Program-made: the position numbers and the translations under genes
Shown here: piece by piece, positions 6,417-15,071 of the stretch
Layout of the letters: each line of letters begins with the position of its first letter
Position numbering within the stretch: the stretch's first letter is position 1
Source: a virus
IMG/VR virus record: IMGVR_UViG_3300013101_000038
Span: 1 to 36,155 of that record
DNA length: 36,155 nt
Direction: 5' to 3' (one strand)
The notes under the pieces: model-generated
What the model was told of the DNA's origin: nothing
The model's input: only the letters and a program-made list of their open reading frames with translations
Databases searched by the model: none

Positions 6417-7591
6417 GTTTGCATTATAAATTTGGTGGTAGCACCGCAAGCCGAACCGTTGCGTGTCCCGCGTGGCACAACCTGTCAGCCAACATGGGAA
6501 GCCAGAAAGCGGGGCTGGCCGCAATCGAAGGCACCTTGATGCATTTGCTATTCGAACGTGGGATCAATGACGCTGATTTTGAACCGGCTGAAATGCTCGG
6601 CATGACCCGCGAGATTGAAGGTACAAAACTCACCGTCAAGCCCGAACATATTGAGAAGGTTTACACGGCGCTGGACAAGCAAATCGACGTCGAGGAAAAA
6701 TATCTACTCGACGAAGTCTGGCCCGAAGTGATCATGAATAGCGATGACGAGACCGGCGGCACTGCTGATATTATCGCATGGGTTGCGGCACTGCCGAAAA
6801 AACCTGTCGAAGTTTTCGCGGTCGGTGATCTGAAAACCGGCGACGGGCACATGGTCTATGCCGAGAACAACGAGCAGTTGTTGTTTTACGCGTGGCAAGC
6901 AGTCGAAAAGTACAAGGCTAAATTGAAGTTAACCGACAAAACGATTTTCGCGCTGTACATCATCCAGCCGAGCGACCGGCGCGATGACCCGGTCGACATT
7001 TGGGAGACGGATTTACAAACCATCATGGCCTTTGCCGCGTCGTATAAACGCGCGCAGAAGGAAGCCAAAGCCGGGATATCTACACCGTGCGCTGGCAAGC
7101 ATTGCGCTTACTGTCCCGCCGCGCCGACGTGCCCTGCCAAGACTGGCCTGATCGCGTCGGCAAAACGCATCCCGAAAGACTCGCAGGAAATGGCGGCTTT
7201 GGTCAAGGCGCTGGGTATGGTCGACGAAGTTGAAGACTGGTGCCGGGCAGTTCGCAAGACAGCGCACGCTCAAGCGGAACAGGGCGTCAAGCTGAAAGGG
7301 TTTAAACTGGTTGCCAAACGGGCGACTCGCCAATGGCTCGACCCAGCACAAGCCTTGGTCACCTTCAAACATGCCCGCGCTCTGGTCGCCGAAGACTATC
7401 TCGAACAGAAACTCAAATCGCCGACGCAGTTGGAGAAGCTTTGCAAAGCAAAAGGCATTGACTTTAGCAAGTATGCCGATTACTATTCTTTACAGAGCAG
7501 CGGGACGACATTAGTAAAAGATACTGATAAGCGCCCCGAGGCTCTGGCACTACCCGCCTTGCAAGACATGGCGAAACGACTGAAAAACTGA
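6413..7591 (+). CDS. DUF2800 PD-(D/E)XK nuclease, Cas4/RecB-like
   Basis: A 392-residue protein of the phage DUF2800 type, related to Cas4 and AddB nucleases. EGTLMH gives the first motif (E39, H44), GGTADI the catalytic Asp (D119), VGDLKTG the Asp and Lys of the core (D139, K141), and EQLLFYAW the Gln motif (Q155). Cys231, Cys234 and Cys240 (CxxCxxxxxC), with Cys18 or Cys226, form the expected iron-sulphur site. Its place before the SSB-like and polymerase genes matches many phage replication modules. It probably resects or trims DNA ends for recombination-dependent replication. Confidence 0.9.
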   Translation: MSLHYKFGGSTASRTVACPAWHNLSANMGSQKAGLAAIEGTLMHLLFERGINDADFEPAEMLGMTREIEGTKLTVKPEHIEKVYTALDKQIDVEEKYLLDEVWPEVIMNSDDETGGTADIIAWVAALPKKPVEVFAVGDLKTGDGHMVYAENNEQLLFYAWQAVEKYKAKLKLTDKTIFALYIIQPSDRRDDPVDIWETDLQTIMAFAASYKRAQKEAKAGISTPCAGKHCAYCPAAPTCPAKTGLIASAKRIPKDSQEMAALVKALGMVDEVEDWCRAVRKTAHAQAEQGVKLKGFKLVAKRATRQWLDPAQALVTFKHARALVAEDYLEQKLKSPTQLEKLCKAKGIDFSKYADYYSLQSSGTTLVKDTDKRPEALALPALQDMAKRLKN

Positions 7592-7618
7592 ATCTGAAAC
7601 TGAAAAGGAAAACTGCAC

Positions 7619-8359
7619 ATGAACAACCTACCCGTAAGCGCGTCTGACTTTATTGGCGCAATCGCAAAAACCACTCAACGTCTCGGCACAGGTAAGGAAG
7701 GCATGTCCTATCTGAAACTGTCGAAGGGCGGATTCTGGGTCTATGGCATCGATGATATCGAAGTCGAAGAAGACTCGCAGTGGGCAGTAAACCCGAATAG
7801 CTTGGCTGTCGGTTATGTCGCATGGCCGATCAACGGCACCGGCAAACCTCTCGGCGAGGAAATGCGGGGTATCACCGATGAGCCGATCATCGAGTCACAG
7901 TTACCGGACGTCGGCCCGAATGGGTCATGGACTCAACAGGTCGCAATGCAATTGATGTGCGTATCTGGCGAAGATCACGGCACAGAGACCGTGTTTAAAG
8001 CGTCCAGCAAAGGTGGCCTTGGTGGCTACAACAAATTCCTGAATAAAGTCATGGAGCATTTTCAGGAAGCCCCCGCGACAACCAAAGTTGTGCCTGTAAT
8101 CGAATTGCTGGTCGATGATTACAAGCACCCCACATACGGCAAAATCTTCACGCCGGTTTTCGAAGTCAAATCATGGGTGGAAATCGATTCCATGCCTGAT
8201 GTTGGCGGCGAAGACACACCAGACCCCGAAGGTGAAGACGCGCCAGAACCCGATCCGGCACCAGAACCGGAAGCACCACCGGCAAAAGCCCGTCGCAAAA
8301 CGAAGGCAAAAGAGGGGGGTGAAAAACCCGCTCGTCGTCGTCGCCGTCGCGCTGCATAA
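7619..8359 (+). CDS. putative single-stranded DNA-binding protein
   Basis: A 246-residue protein between the DUF2800 nuclease and the DNA polymerase, the usual site of a phage ssDNA-binding protein. Residues 1-188 look like a compact, mostly beta domain. Residues about 195-220 are Asp/Glu/Pro-rich, as in SSB tails, but the protein then ends in a strongly basic Lys/Arg tail with six consecutive Arg, which is unlike classical SSB. AAGGA lies 10 bases before the ATG. The call rests on position and tail composition, not on a domain hit. Confidence 0.55.
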   Translation: MNNLPVSASDFIGAIAKTTQRLGTGKEGMSYLKLSKGGFWVYGIDDIEVEEDSQWAVNPNSLAVGYVAWPINGTGKPLGEEMRGITDEPIIESQLPDVGPNGSWTQQVAMQLMCVSGEDHGTETVFKASSKGGLGGYNKFLNKVMEHFQEAPATTKVVPVIELLVDDYKHPTYGKIFTPVFEVKSWVEIDSMPDVGGEDTPDPEGEDAPEPDPAPEPEAPPAKARRKTKAKEGGEKPARRRRRRAA

Positions 8360-8373
8360 TACGTGCGCTGTTA

Positions 8374-8418
8374 GTCGGCGGGGGAAGCCCGCAGCGCAGA
8401 ACCCGCCGACGCTTTTAT
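8374..8418 (+). terminator. terminator-like hairpin after the SSB gene
   Basis: GTCGGCGGG pairs with CCCGCCGAC over 9 bp around a 19-base loop, followed by GCTTTTAT. It separates the SSB-like gene from the next gene group and is followed by a GAGACCAAT leader. Confidence 0.65.
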
Positions 8419-8423
8419 CTACC

Positions 8424-8442
8424 GAGACCAATAGGTTTAAAC
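8424..8442 (+). promoter_or_regulatory. GAGACCAAT leader abutting GTTTAAAC
   Basis: GAGACCAAT (8424-8432) matches the leader at 10839 in nine of nine bases. It is followed directly by AGG and the GTTTAAAC palindrome (8435-8442), which touches the ATG at 8443. The AGG of the leader plus the palindrome occupies the ribosome-binding position. Confidence 0.45.
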
Positions 8443-8772
8443 ATGACACCAGAAAACAAACTTGAGATTTTACGCCGTAGCGGCCACGCGCTGAGACTGA
8501 ATATCGCCCACGCTATGAAGCTTGACGCCGAAGAAGGCGTCAGATTTTGCCTGTTCAGTACACTCGACTTGACGATCAAAGCCATGATTATGAGTTGCAA
8601 GGAAAACTGTAAGGCCGATTCAGCCGCCGCCGCCAAATGCGTTCTTGATGTGATTGTCACTATCCTCAATGAAAACGACGAGGGGGCAGTGTTCGTCACC
8701 GAAGGCACCTTGCCTGAAATTCTTGAAGCTATCGCAGGAACGGAAGACGCCCAAAACAAGACGAAACACTGA
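8443..8772 (+). CDS. hypothetical protein, 109 aa
   Basis: A helical, Ala- and Cys-containing protein with no recognised motif. ATG follows a GTTTAAAC palindrome with no space. The stop overlaps the polymerase start (TGATG), so the two genes are translationally coupled; it may therefore assist the polymerase, but that is inference. There is no membrane segment. Confidence 0.6.
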   Translation: MTPENKLEILRRSGHALRLNIAHAMKLDAEEGVRFCLFSTLDLTIKAMIMSCKENCKADSAAAAKCVLDVIVTILNENDEGAVFVTEGTLPEILEAIAGTEDAQNKTKH

Positions 8773-10775
8773 TGTTCGTCATCGACTTCGAAACGCGATC
8801 CCGCTGTGATCTGAAAACGGCGGGCTTGCACAACTATCTGGCCGACCCGGCGACCGAGATTGTCTGTTTGGCCGGTTACTGCACCGAGACGGAATACAAG
8901 CAAATCTGGTGGCCCGCGACTGGCCCGCTGCCAGAGAAATTCCGTTACCATCTTGAAAACGCTAATTTCGTCGCGGCTCACAATGCCGAGTTCGACCAAG
9001 GCATTTATGAATTTATCGGTGTTCCCGATCATGGTTTCCCTGAGATAACCCGCGAACGCTGGTACTGCACCGCCGCTCAATGCCGTGTAAACGCTTTACC
9101 TGCCAGCCTCGATGACGCGGCAATGGCGCTCAAATTGAAGATCCGCAAAGATAACCGGGGCAAGCAACTGATCCGCCAGCTATCGATCCCGAACAAAGAC
9201 ACTGGCGAGTTCAACGATGACCCTGTCTTGCATCAGGAGTTTCGCGAATACTGCATGAAAGACGTCGAAGTGACTGTCCAGATTCTCAAAAACTCCCGCC
9301 TGATGACGCAGAACGAGCATGCCGACTGGCTCAAAACCTGCGAGATTAACGAGCGCGGTATCCGCGTCGATCTGGAACTGGCAACGCTGTCGCTGAAATA
9401 CGCTGAAATCGAACAGGGCGAGATTGCAACGGAACTGAAACGGTTGACCGATAGCGTAGTCGACAGGCACACGCAGACCGAGCGCATCAAGAAATATCTG
9501 GTAGGCCAGTTAGGCGAGTTACACCCGATCATTCAGGAAATGACCGTCTACAAGGCGGGCGTCGCAAAGCTATCGCTCGACAAGAATATCCGCCGCAACA
9601 TCAGGGGGAAGATCGCCGATTTCACGATTCAGGTCGACGACAAATTCGGCGATATTGTCCAGTTACTCGACGACGGCAACGCATCAAGCGTGAGTAAGTT
9701 TAAACGCATGCTGGCAATGGCCGATCCCGAAGATCACCGGGTCAGGGGCGCGTTTGTCTTTGCCGGGGCCAGCCAGACTTTGCGCTACGCCTCGCGCGGC
9801 GTCCAAGTCCACAACATGAAACGGGACTGCTGGGACGCGAGCAGCACCGAGGCGCTAAAACGCGACATGCGCGAAGGCGCTGAAATCGGCACCGGCAAAG
9901 GCGTCATGCAAACGCTGGCTAAGGCGATGCGACCGGCGATCATTCCCGAAGACGGGAAAGTGTTCGTCGTCGGTGACTGGTCGTCAATCGAGGCGCGCTG
10001 TTTACATTGGGGCACAGACACGCTGCAAGGCGATCAGAAACTCATGCTGTTCGAAGACGGCGTCGATGTGTATCAAGAGACTGCCGACGAATTGAATCTG
10101 GCCGACCGGCAGCAAGGCAAGGTCGTTGAATTGTCCGCTGGCTATCAGGGTCACGCAAATGCCTTTCAGGCGATGGCGCGGAATTATGGCGTCAAGGTCG
10201 GTCACGACGAGGCGGGCGAGATAGTCAACAAATGGCGCAAATCAAACTGGTGGGTGGTCGACTTCTGGCACAAGCTGGAACAGGCCGCGAAGTCAGCAAT
10301 CGGACACCCGAACGAGTATTTCAGCGCGGGCATGGTTAAGTACATCTTTGTGCCCGACATGATGAACGGAACGCTGCTGTGTGTCATGCCGGGAAATCAT
10401 GTGCTGCATTACCCCGAAGCCAGAATCCAGAAAGTCAAAACGCCATGGGGCGGTGAGCAATATAGCGTCACCGCGATCAAAGCCGCATTCAAACCGAAGG
10501 CGGACGCAAAGGGATGGCCACGAACGTCACTATATGGCGGTCTGTTCTGCGAAAACTTTTGCCAAGGGTTCTCCGCTGCTATCCTACGCAACGCCCTGAG
10601 AGGCCTGTCAGACGTCACCATGCATGTTCATGATGAGATTGTTCTGGAAGTGCCGGAAGAAATAGCGGAATACATGGTCGGTGTGCTAAAGTTGGCGATG
10701 GTCAAGGTGCCAGATTGGGCAGACGGTCTACCGCTCAATGCTGAACCAGTAATAATGACGCGGTACGGTAAGTAA
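8772..10775 (+). CDS. family A DNA polymerase with 3'-5' exonuclease
   Basis: A 667-residue phage DNA polymerase I type enzyme. The exonuclease domain has DFET (D5, E7), AHNAEFD (N71, D75) and YxxxD (Y160, D164). The polymerase domain has motif A GDWSSIEAR near residue 402, the motif B region ELSAGYQGH near 455 and motif C VHDEI near 620. No 5'-3' exonuclease domain is present. The length and motif A form resemble phage polymerases with a GDxSxIEAR motif. It replicates the phage genome together with the primase-helicase 0.1 kb downstream. A terminator follows. Confidence 0.95.
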   Translation: MFVIDFETRSRCDLKTAGLHNYLADPATEIVCLAGYCTETEYKQIWWPATGPLPEKFRYHLENANFVAAHNAEFDQGIYEFIGVPDHGFPEITRERWYCTAAQCRVNALPASLDDAAMALKLKIRKDNRGKQLIRQLSIPNKDTGEFNDDPVLHQEFREYCMKDVEVTVQILKNSRLMTQNEHADWLKTCEINERGIRVDLELATLSLKYAEIEQGEIATELKRLTDSVVDRHTQTERIKKYLVGQLGELHPIIQEMTVYKAGVAKLSLDKNIRRNIRGKIADFTIQVDDKFGDIVQLLDDGNASSVSKFKRMLAMADPEDHRVRGAFVFAGASQTLRYASRGVQVHNMKRDCWDASSTEALKRDMREGAEIGTGKGVMQTLAKAMRPAIIPEDGKVFVVGDWSSIEARCLHWGTDTLQGDQKLMLFEDGVDVYQETADELNLADRQQGKVVELSAGYQGHANAFQAMARNYGVKVGHDEAGEIVNKWRKSNWWVVDFWHKLEQAAKSAIGHPNEYFSAGMVKYIFVPDMMNGTLLCVMPGNHVLHYPEARIQKVKTPWGGEQYSVTAIKAAFKPKADAKGWPRTSLYGGLFCENFCQGFSAAILRNALRGLSDVTMHVHDEIVLEVPEEIAEYMVGVLKLAMVKVPDWADGLPLNAEPVIMTRYGK

Positions 10776-10788
10776 GGGCGCAAAAGAA

Positions 10789-10816
10789 AAAGCCCGATGC
10801 AGATGCACCGGGCTTT
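10789..10816 (+). terminator. rho-independent terminator after the polymerase
   Basis: AAAGCCCG pairs with CGGGCTTT around a loop containing GATGCA; A-rich sequence precedes it and the stem ends in TTT. It lies 13 bases after the polymerase stop. Confidence 0.75.
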
Positions 10817-10821
10817 AACCA

Positions 10822-10847
10822 TTCACTAATATGTTGATGAGACCAAT
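10822..10847 (+). promoter_or_regulatory. leader element TTCACTAATA...GAGACCAAT
   Basis: TTCACTAATA (10822-10831) and GAGACCAAT (10839-10847) follow the terminator and precede a canonical AAGGAG, 10 bases before the ATG at 10871. So in this copy the element cannot be the ribosome binding site. Confidence 0.5.
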
Positions 10848-10870
10848 CAGCAACAAGGAGTCACAATCAC

Positions 10871-13306
10871 ATGACAGATAAAGACGATAGCAGAGAAAAC
10901 CACGCCCCGCAAGGGAAAGTGGTCAAAATACCAAAAAAAGATTTACCTGAAAAGATTACTTATGATGTTGACGCATTAAGTAAATTTATCAACTTTGTAT
11001 TTGACGCGGATAACCTTGAAGCAGACGAGAACATCTTGGTTTGGAAATCGTCGGGCATGGTTCCCGGCTTTCCGCAATCGTCGCCCGAAGCCTTATACCA
11101 CACCCTTTCAAGATCGAAGAAACCAAGCAAGTTATATTTCGGGACGTCAACCACCGCACTTGACCTAGACGGCGCGGTTCGCAACCGTAAGGCGTTGTTT
11201 AAACAATTCTATGTATTGGTTCTCGACGACATTGGGGAGAAAATACCGCTGGAAAAAATCCCGAAGGCTTTCGACCCGACCTATATCATTGAATCGAGTC
11301 CCGGCAATTTTCAATACGGCTATGTTCTCGATGAGCCGATCAACGTACTGGCGGAAGCTGAAACACTGGTTCAGCTAGTCTATGACGGCGGATTCTCCGA
11401 CGCCGGGGGTAAGATGGCGACCAAACTTGTCAGACTGCCAGACGGTGTAAACGGCAAGATAGGCGACAAGCGCGATTTCCGCGTCAACCTCAAATACCTG
11501 AACGAAGACAACCTTTATTCTCCCGCTGAGATACTGGCCGCGTTGGACATAGGCGTCGACTGGAAAGACGTTATCGAAGATGCCGACAAGGTCATGAAGC
11601 AACGCGCCAGCAAGAGCGGCGGCAGCGCCTCGCCATGGTCACCAATCAAACCGGAGTTGCCATCACTCGGCGGTGTGGTCGATGACGTCGCTGAATGGCT
11701 GTACAGCACCGACAAGGTCAAGCAGGAGACACCCGAATGGCTGACGGTTACCTGTCCGTGGGCCGATACGCACACCGACGGCAACGATTGGGCCAGTTAC
11801 TCGCCTATGGGATGGGGTGGCCCTGAGTGGATCAACAGGCGGTCGTTTCATTGCTTCCATGAGCATTGCCGGTCGAAGCATTCAGCCGACTTTCTGGAAT
11901 TCGTTAACAACGCAGGCGGGCCAGACGCGCCAGTCAGTGAACGGGCTTACTATCTGACCAGCCGGTACGTGTACGACAGCTACAATTACGGGATATGGGA
12001 TATCACGAAAGAGAAACAGCCGACCTTCATGAAAATCGAAGCGTTCAATTACAAACACCCATACAAAGTTCACACCCCCGGCAGCAAAGCCCCCGTCGCC
12101 GAAACCTCGCTGTTTAAACTATCAAAGAGCCGGGTTGACGTCGAAGGCTTGACATATGACCCGACCACGACGGCCAAGATCGTTACCCATCACGGCCAGC
12201 AGTTAATCAACACGTACACGCAACCCGATTGGGGCGACGGCGAGTTTGAGCTTGGCGACGTGATGCTGTTTAAACACTTTATAGAATATCTTATTCCTGA
12301 CGAGAAATCACGCGAGTATTATCTTGACTGGCTCGCGGCCAAATGTCAGGACATGGCGTTTCGTGGGCCAGCTATCCTGATGATCGCAGAGTCGCAAGGT
12401 ACAGGCCGGTCGACGCTGGCAAACATGCTGGCACAGCTATTCGGAACAGAAAACGTCGAGCGGGTGCCCTTCAAGGCGCTGTCCGGCGGCGACAATAGCG
12501 TGTTCAACGAATGGGTCGTCAAGCCACTGATCGTCACCGATGAAACGCTGGCGCTTGGCGACAATGAAAACTTCTATAAGGTGTACGAGCGGCTGAAAGA
12601 TATCATCGACACCACACCGCAAGACGTCAGGGTCAACCCGAAGACGTTAAAGCAGCGGATACAGACCACCTACGCAAGTTTCATGCTGTTCAGTAACCAC
12701 GACAACGCCATGAAGATACCCGACAACGACCGGCGCTTTTACGTGTTGCGGAACGCGCAGCAACCAGAAAGCCCCGAATATTTTATCCGGCTGAACGAAT
12801 GGCTCGACAAAAAAGTATGGGCGCGGTCGGTCTGGCGCTGGTTGCGAAAGCGCGAAGTTGATATCGGCAAACTGGTCGCCCCGCCTGAACACACACAGGC
12901 CAAAGAAGACATGATCAAAGCGTCTAAACAGCCTATTGATATCGCCGTCGAGGCAGTTTTAGAAAACTGGCCGAGTGATATGTTAACGTCGGCGCAAGTG
13001 GTTGACGTGCTGGAAGTCCACAGCATATCGATCCGGTTGCGTTTACACGACGAGAAGCAAAGTACGCTTGTCAGCCGGGTTCGCACCATTATGAAGAAGC
13101 ACACTTTTGGCGTAGAGGGGCTACACGCCGTCGGTAAGAAAAATGCGAAGACCGGCAAACGAAACGCAACCAGCGTCCGGCGCTTGAAAAGTCGGGGCTT
13201 AGTGGTGCCATTTTCACCAGACTTTTTCACGTATGCTATCACCGAGGAACAAACCCAAACCGCCCGCGACGCTGTTGACGTTGCGCTATCTGCGAGTGAT
13301 TTTTAA
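10871..13306 (+). CDS. bifunctional primase-helicase (RepB-like primase, SF3 helicase)
   Basis: An 811-residue replication protein. Residues about 90-210 carry a primase-polymerase-like core: VLVLDDIG, then YIIESSPGNFQYGYVLDEP, then LVRLPDGVNGK, the order seen in RepB-type primases. Residues about 285-350 hold Cys and His pairs (TVTCPW, FHCFHEHC), a probable zinc-binding linker. The C-terminal helicase has Walker A GTGRST near 510 and Walker B-like PLIVTDE near 555, and SNHDN near 610 as sensor, as in DUF5906/D5-type viral helicases. It primes and unwinds for the polymerase upstream. AAGGAG precedes the ATG. Confidence 0.88.
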   Translation: MTDKDDSRENHAPQGKVVKIPKKDLPEKITYDVDALSKFINFVFDADNLEADENILVWKSSGMVPGFPQSSPEALYHTLSRSKKPSKLYFGTSTTALDLDGAVRNRKALFKQFYVLVLDDIGEKIPLEKIPKAFDPTYIIESSPGNFQYGYVLDEPINVLAEAETLVQLVYDGGFSDAGGKMATKLVRLPDGVNGKIGDKRDFRVNLKYLNEDNLYSPAEILAALDIGVDWKDVIEDADKVMKQRASKSGGSASPWSPIKPELPSLGGVVDDVAEWLYSTDKVKQETPEWLTVTCPWADTHTDGNDWASYSPMGWGGPEWINRRSFHCFHEHCRSKHSADFLEFVNNAGGPDAPVSERAYYLTSRYVYDSYNYGIWDITKEKQPTFMKIEAFNYKHPYKVHTPGSKAPVAETSLFKLSKSRVDVEGLTYDPTTTAKIVTHHGQQLINTYTQPDWGDGEFELGDVMLFKHFIEYLIPDEKSREYYLDWLAAKCQDMAFRGPAILMIAESQGTGRSTLANMLAQLFGTENVERVPFKALSGGDNSVFNEWVVKPLIVTDETLALGDNENFYKVYERLKDIIDTTPQDVRVNPKTLKQRIQTTYASFMLFSNHDNAMKIPDNDRRFYVLRNAQQPESPEYFIRLNEWLDKKVWARSVWRWLRKREVDIGKLVAPPEHTQAKEDMIKASKQPIDIAVEAVLENWPSDMLTSAQVVDVLEVHSISIRLRLHDEKQSTLVSRVRTIMKKHTFGVEGLHAVGKKNAKTGKRNATSVRRLKSRGLVVPFSPDFFTYAITEEQTQTARDAVDVALSASDF

Positions 13307-13314
13307 CTAAGCTG

Positions 13315-13342
13315 TTGACACTACCTGTATAACTGTTATAGT
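13315..13342 (+). promoter_or_regulatory. strong sigma70-like promoter
   Basis: TTGACA (13315-13320), a 16-base spacer and TATAGT (13337-13342) lie just past the primase-helicase stop. It is close to consensus and drives the accessory gene run from 13373. Its first bases (GTTGACACT) match the promoter at 4516. Confidence 0.8.
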
Positions 13343-13347
13343 GCGGT

Positions 13348-13366
13348 TTCACTTAAAAACGAGACC
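13348..13366 (+). promoter_or_regulatory. leader element TTCACT...GAGACC
   Basis: TTCACT starts at the predicted transcript start, about 6 bases after the -10, and GAGACC (13361-13366) lies 6 bases before ATG. The flanking AACGAGACCG is identical to the leader at 4562. Confidence 0.5.
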
Positions 13367-13372
13367 GCCAAC

Positions 13373-13843
13373 ATGCAGGAATTCAAACGGGCCAAGGTAA
13401 TATTCAAGCCCGCCACAGAACAGATCGCCGAGTACATGGAGCAACACGGACTCGACCGCAAAGCGGCTAAGCGATTCTATAGCGAAATGGTCAACGACGA
13501 GATATGGATCAACGACCAGTATCAAGTCGCGATCCATCGCAACACCCCAAACCACAGCCACAACCTCAACGAGATAAAAATCGACCACGTGTCGATCAAA
13601 CGGCTGGACAAAGAGCCGATCCACGACTGGCGCGATTTGCAGGAAATAAAAAACCAGCTATGCGGGCCAGAACGCGAGGGGCTTGAAATCTACCCCGCTG
13701 AGTCGCGGCTTGTCGACACTGCCAACCAGTATCATTTGTGGGTGCTGCCCGAAGGGTTGACCGTGCCTGTGGGCTGGCATGTCCGCATGGTGTCAGGCGA
13801 AGACGAAGCCGACAAAATCGGCGCAAAGCAGAGGCCGTTATGA
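13373..13843 (+). CDS. hypothetical protein, 156 aa
   Basis: First gene of the accessory run driven by the promoter at 13315. The protein is charged and soluble, with an N-terminal helical region (RAKVIFKPA, AEYMEQHGLDRKAAKRFYSE) followed by strands containing WINDQYQVAI. It ends in an Asp/Glu-rich stretch. No known family is recognised. Its stop overlaps the next start (ATGA at 13840). Confidence 0.6.
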   Translation: MQEFKRAKVIFKPATEQIAEYMEQHGLDRKAAKRFYSEMVNDEIWINDQYQVAIHRNTPNHSHNLNEIKIDHVSIKRLDKEPIHDWRDLQEIKNQLCGPEREGLEIYPAESRLVDTANQYHLWVLPEGLTVPVGWHVRMVSGEDEADKIGAKQRPL

Positions 13844-14199
13844 AACCGCCGCGTACTGGTAACTGCTGGCAAGCCTCAATGGACAAGCTGTTGGAACTGG
13901 CTAACCCCGACGTATTTCTGGTGCATGGCATGCCGATGGGGCGGGGCAAGATCGCCCAATATGGGCGCTACCCGCATGCGTGGCTGGAACTGTACGACAT
14001 GGTCTACGAGACCCGCTTCGATACGTGGTTGCCGGTGGACTACTATTACGAATTGGGGCAGATCAAATACCGCGTCCGGTACAGCATGCGCGAGACGCGA
14101 CGGATGGTGTTACGCAAGGGCACTTATGGGCCGTGGCCGAAAAAACTACTCACCAGAGACAAACAGATCGACAAAATGCTCAAGGAGTTACAACCATGA
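13840..14199 (+). CDS. hypothetical protein, 119 aa
   Basis: The ATGA overlap at 13840 sets the start; the longer frame from 13738 would overlap the previous gene by about 100 bases. The product is basic and aromatic-rich, with a run resembling NCWQAS, then VHGMP, AWLE and YYELG. Phage proteins of this general look (a CWxAS start, HAWxE) resemble small papain-like or transglutaminase-like folds with Cys-His, but I cannot assign the fold. It is coupled to the next gene. Confidence 0.6.
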   Translation: MKPPRTGNCWQASMDKLLELANPDVFLVHGMPMGRGKIAQYGRYPHAWLELYDMVYETRFDTWLPVDYYYELGQIKYRVRYSMRETRRMVLRKGTYGPWPKKLLTRDKQIDKMLKELQP

Positions 14200-14510
14200 A
14201 GATCACTGACCGACTGGTCTTGCGCGACAAGACAACCGAAGACACCTTGCGTCGATTGGAAACGGCGCTTGATAGGCTGAGCAATTCAAACGCGCTGGAA
14301 AAAGAATCGTTTATGGAAGCCCATTTCCTGATGCTCGAATTATTAGTCACTGCGTTTAAACGATTAGAGAACAATTCGACACCGGGCAAAACGCTGCTGG
14401 ATTACACCGGCAAAGAAGTGCAAGACGCGGTCAACCGTGTCGGGCCGTCGCATGTGTTCGACGAAGACGCCGACTATGTCATCGCGGTCATGCAGGAGTT
14501 GACGAAATGA
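14196..14510 (+). CDS. helical hypothetical protein, 104 aa
   Basis: AAGGAG lies 9 bases before the ATG, which overlaps the previous stop. The protein is predominantly helical with heptad-like leucines in residues about 15-55, so it may oligomerise. There is no membrane segment or known motif. A longer frame from 13980 is ruled out by the overlapping neighbour. Confidence 0.6.
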   Translation: MKITDRLVLRDKTTEDTLRRLETALDRLSNSNALEKESFMEAHFLMLELLVTAFKRLENNSTPGKTLLDYTGKEVQDAVNRVGPSHVFDEDADYVIAVMQELTK

Positions 14511-14674
14511 GGCAGACTGACCAGATTAGATCGCTAACATTTTTGACCGTCGTCGTCATACTGGCGACGGTCTTCAACACGTTAACGATCATGGAATTGC
14601 GCAACGACGACAAGAAGATCGCGCAGCACATCGTCGACGCCCACAAGCACCACTTAGCGGAGCATCACCAATGA
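14507..14674 (+). CDS. 55-residue single-pass membrane protein
   Basis: Starts at an ATGA overlap and ends overlapping the next start in the same way. Residues about 9-28 form one hydrophobic helix; the rest is charged with a His-rich tail (HKHHLAEHH) that could bind metal. The shape resembles small phage spanin-like or regulator proteins, but no lysis gene is near. Function is unknown. Confidence 0.6.
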   Translation: MRQTDQIRSLTFLTVVVILATVFNTLTIMELRNDDKKIAQHIVDAHKHHLAEHHQ

Positions 14675-14949
14675 ACCGCGAAATGGAAATACACCGGGCG
14701 CTGGAAGTCAAACCACCTATGGACACGCCCTGTAATCATTGCGGGTGGTGCTGTCTGCGCGAAACGTGCGATCTAGGCGCTCTGAGTACGCCAGAGGGCG
14801 ACGAATGCGTTCATCTGGCGCGGGACAGCGGAAAGTATTACTGTAGGCTGGCAGACACCAAGAGCGCCCGCCTGTGGTTGCACATCGGCGAGGGTTGCAA
14901 CTCGATCAGCGTCGGTGAGACACTGAAAATGTTGGGGTTAGCATCATGA
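14671..14949 (+). CDS. cysteine-cluster protein (YkgJ-like zinc/iron-chelating domain)
   Basis: A 92-residue protein with PCNHCGWCC (Cys21, 24, 27, 28) followed by Cys33, Cys46, Cys58 and Cys76, the layout of YkgJ-type metal-binding domains, which use about eight Cys. It is likely to bind zinc or an iron-sulphur centre. It lies in a run of metal-binding small proteins. The role in the phage cycle is unknown. Confidence 0.7.
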   Translation: MNREMEIHRALEVKPPMDTPCNHCGWCCLRETCDLGALSTPEGDECVHLARDSGKYYCRLADTKSARLWLHIGEGCNSISVGETLKMLGLAS

Positions 14950-15071
14950 CAGCGTTTAAACAACGGGTAAGTGAATTATTGTGTCGGCTTTTCGGGCACC
15001 CCGGCTGGCGCGGCGAGGGCGGCAAGCCCATCCGCTGCACCCGTTGCGGTAAACCGTGGGCGCTGACCTGA
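14946..15071 (+). CDS. 41-residue zinc-knuckle protein
   Basis: A short frame beginning at an ATGA overlap. Cys13, His18, and the pair Cys31-x2-Cys34 (CTRCGKPW) fit a small zinc-binding fold such as that of prophage DUF1660-type proteins. A GTTTAAAC palindrome lies 8 bases after the start, reading Phe-Lys. The stop abuts the HNH gene start. Confidence 0.6.
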   Translation: MTAFKQRVSELLCRLFGHPGWRGEGGKPIRCTRCGKPWALT

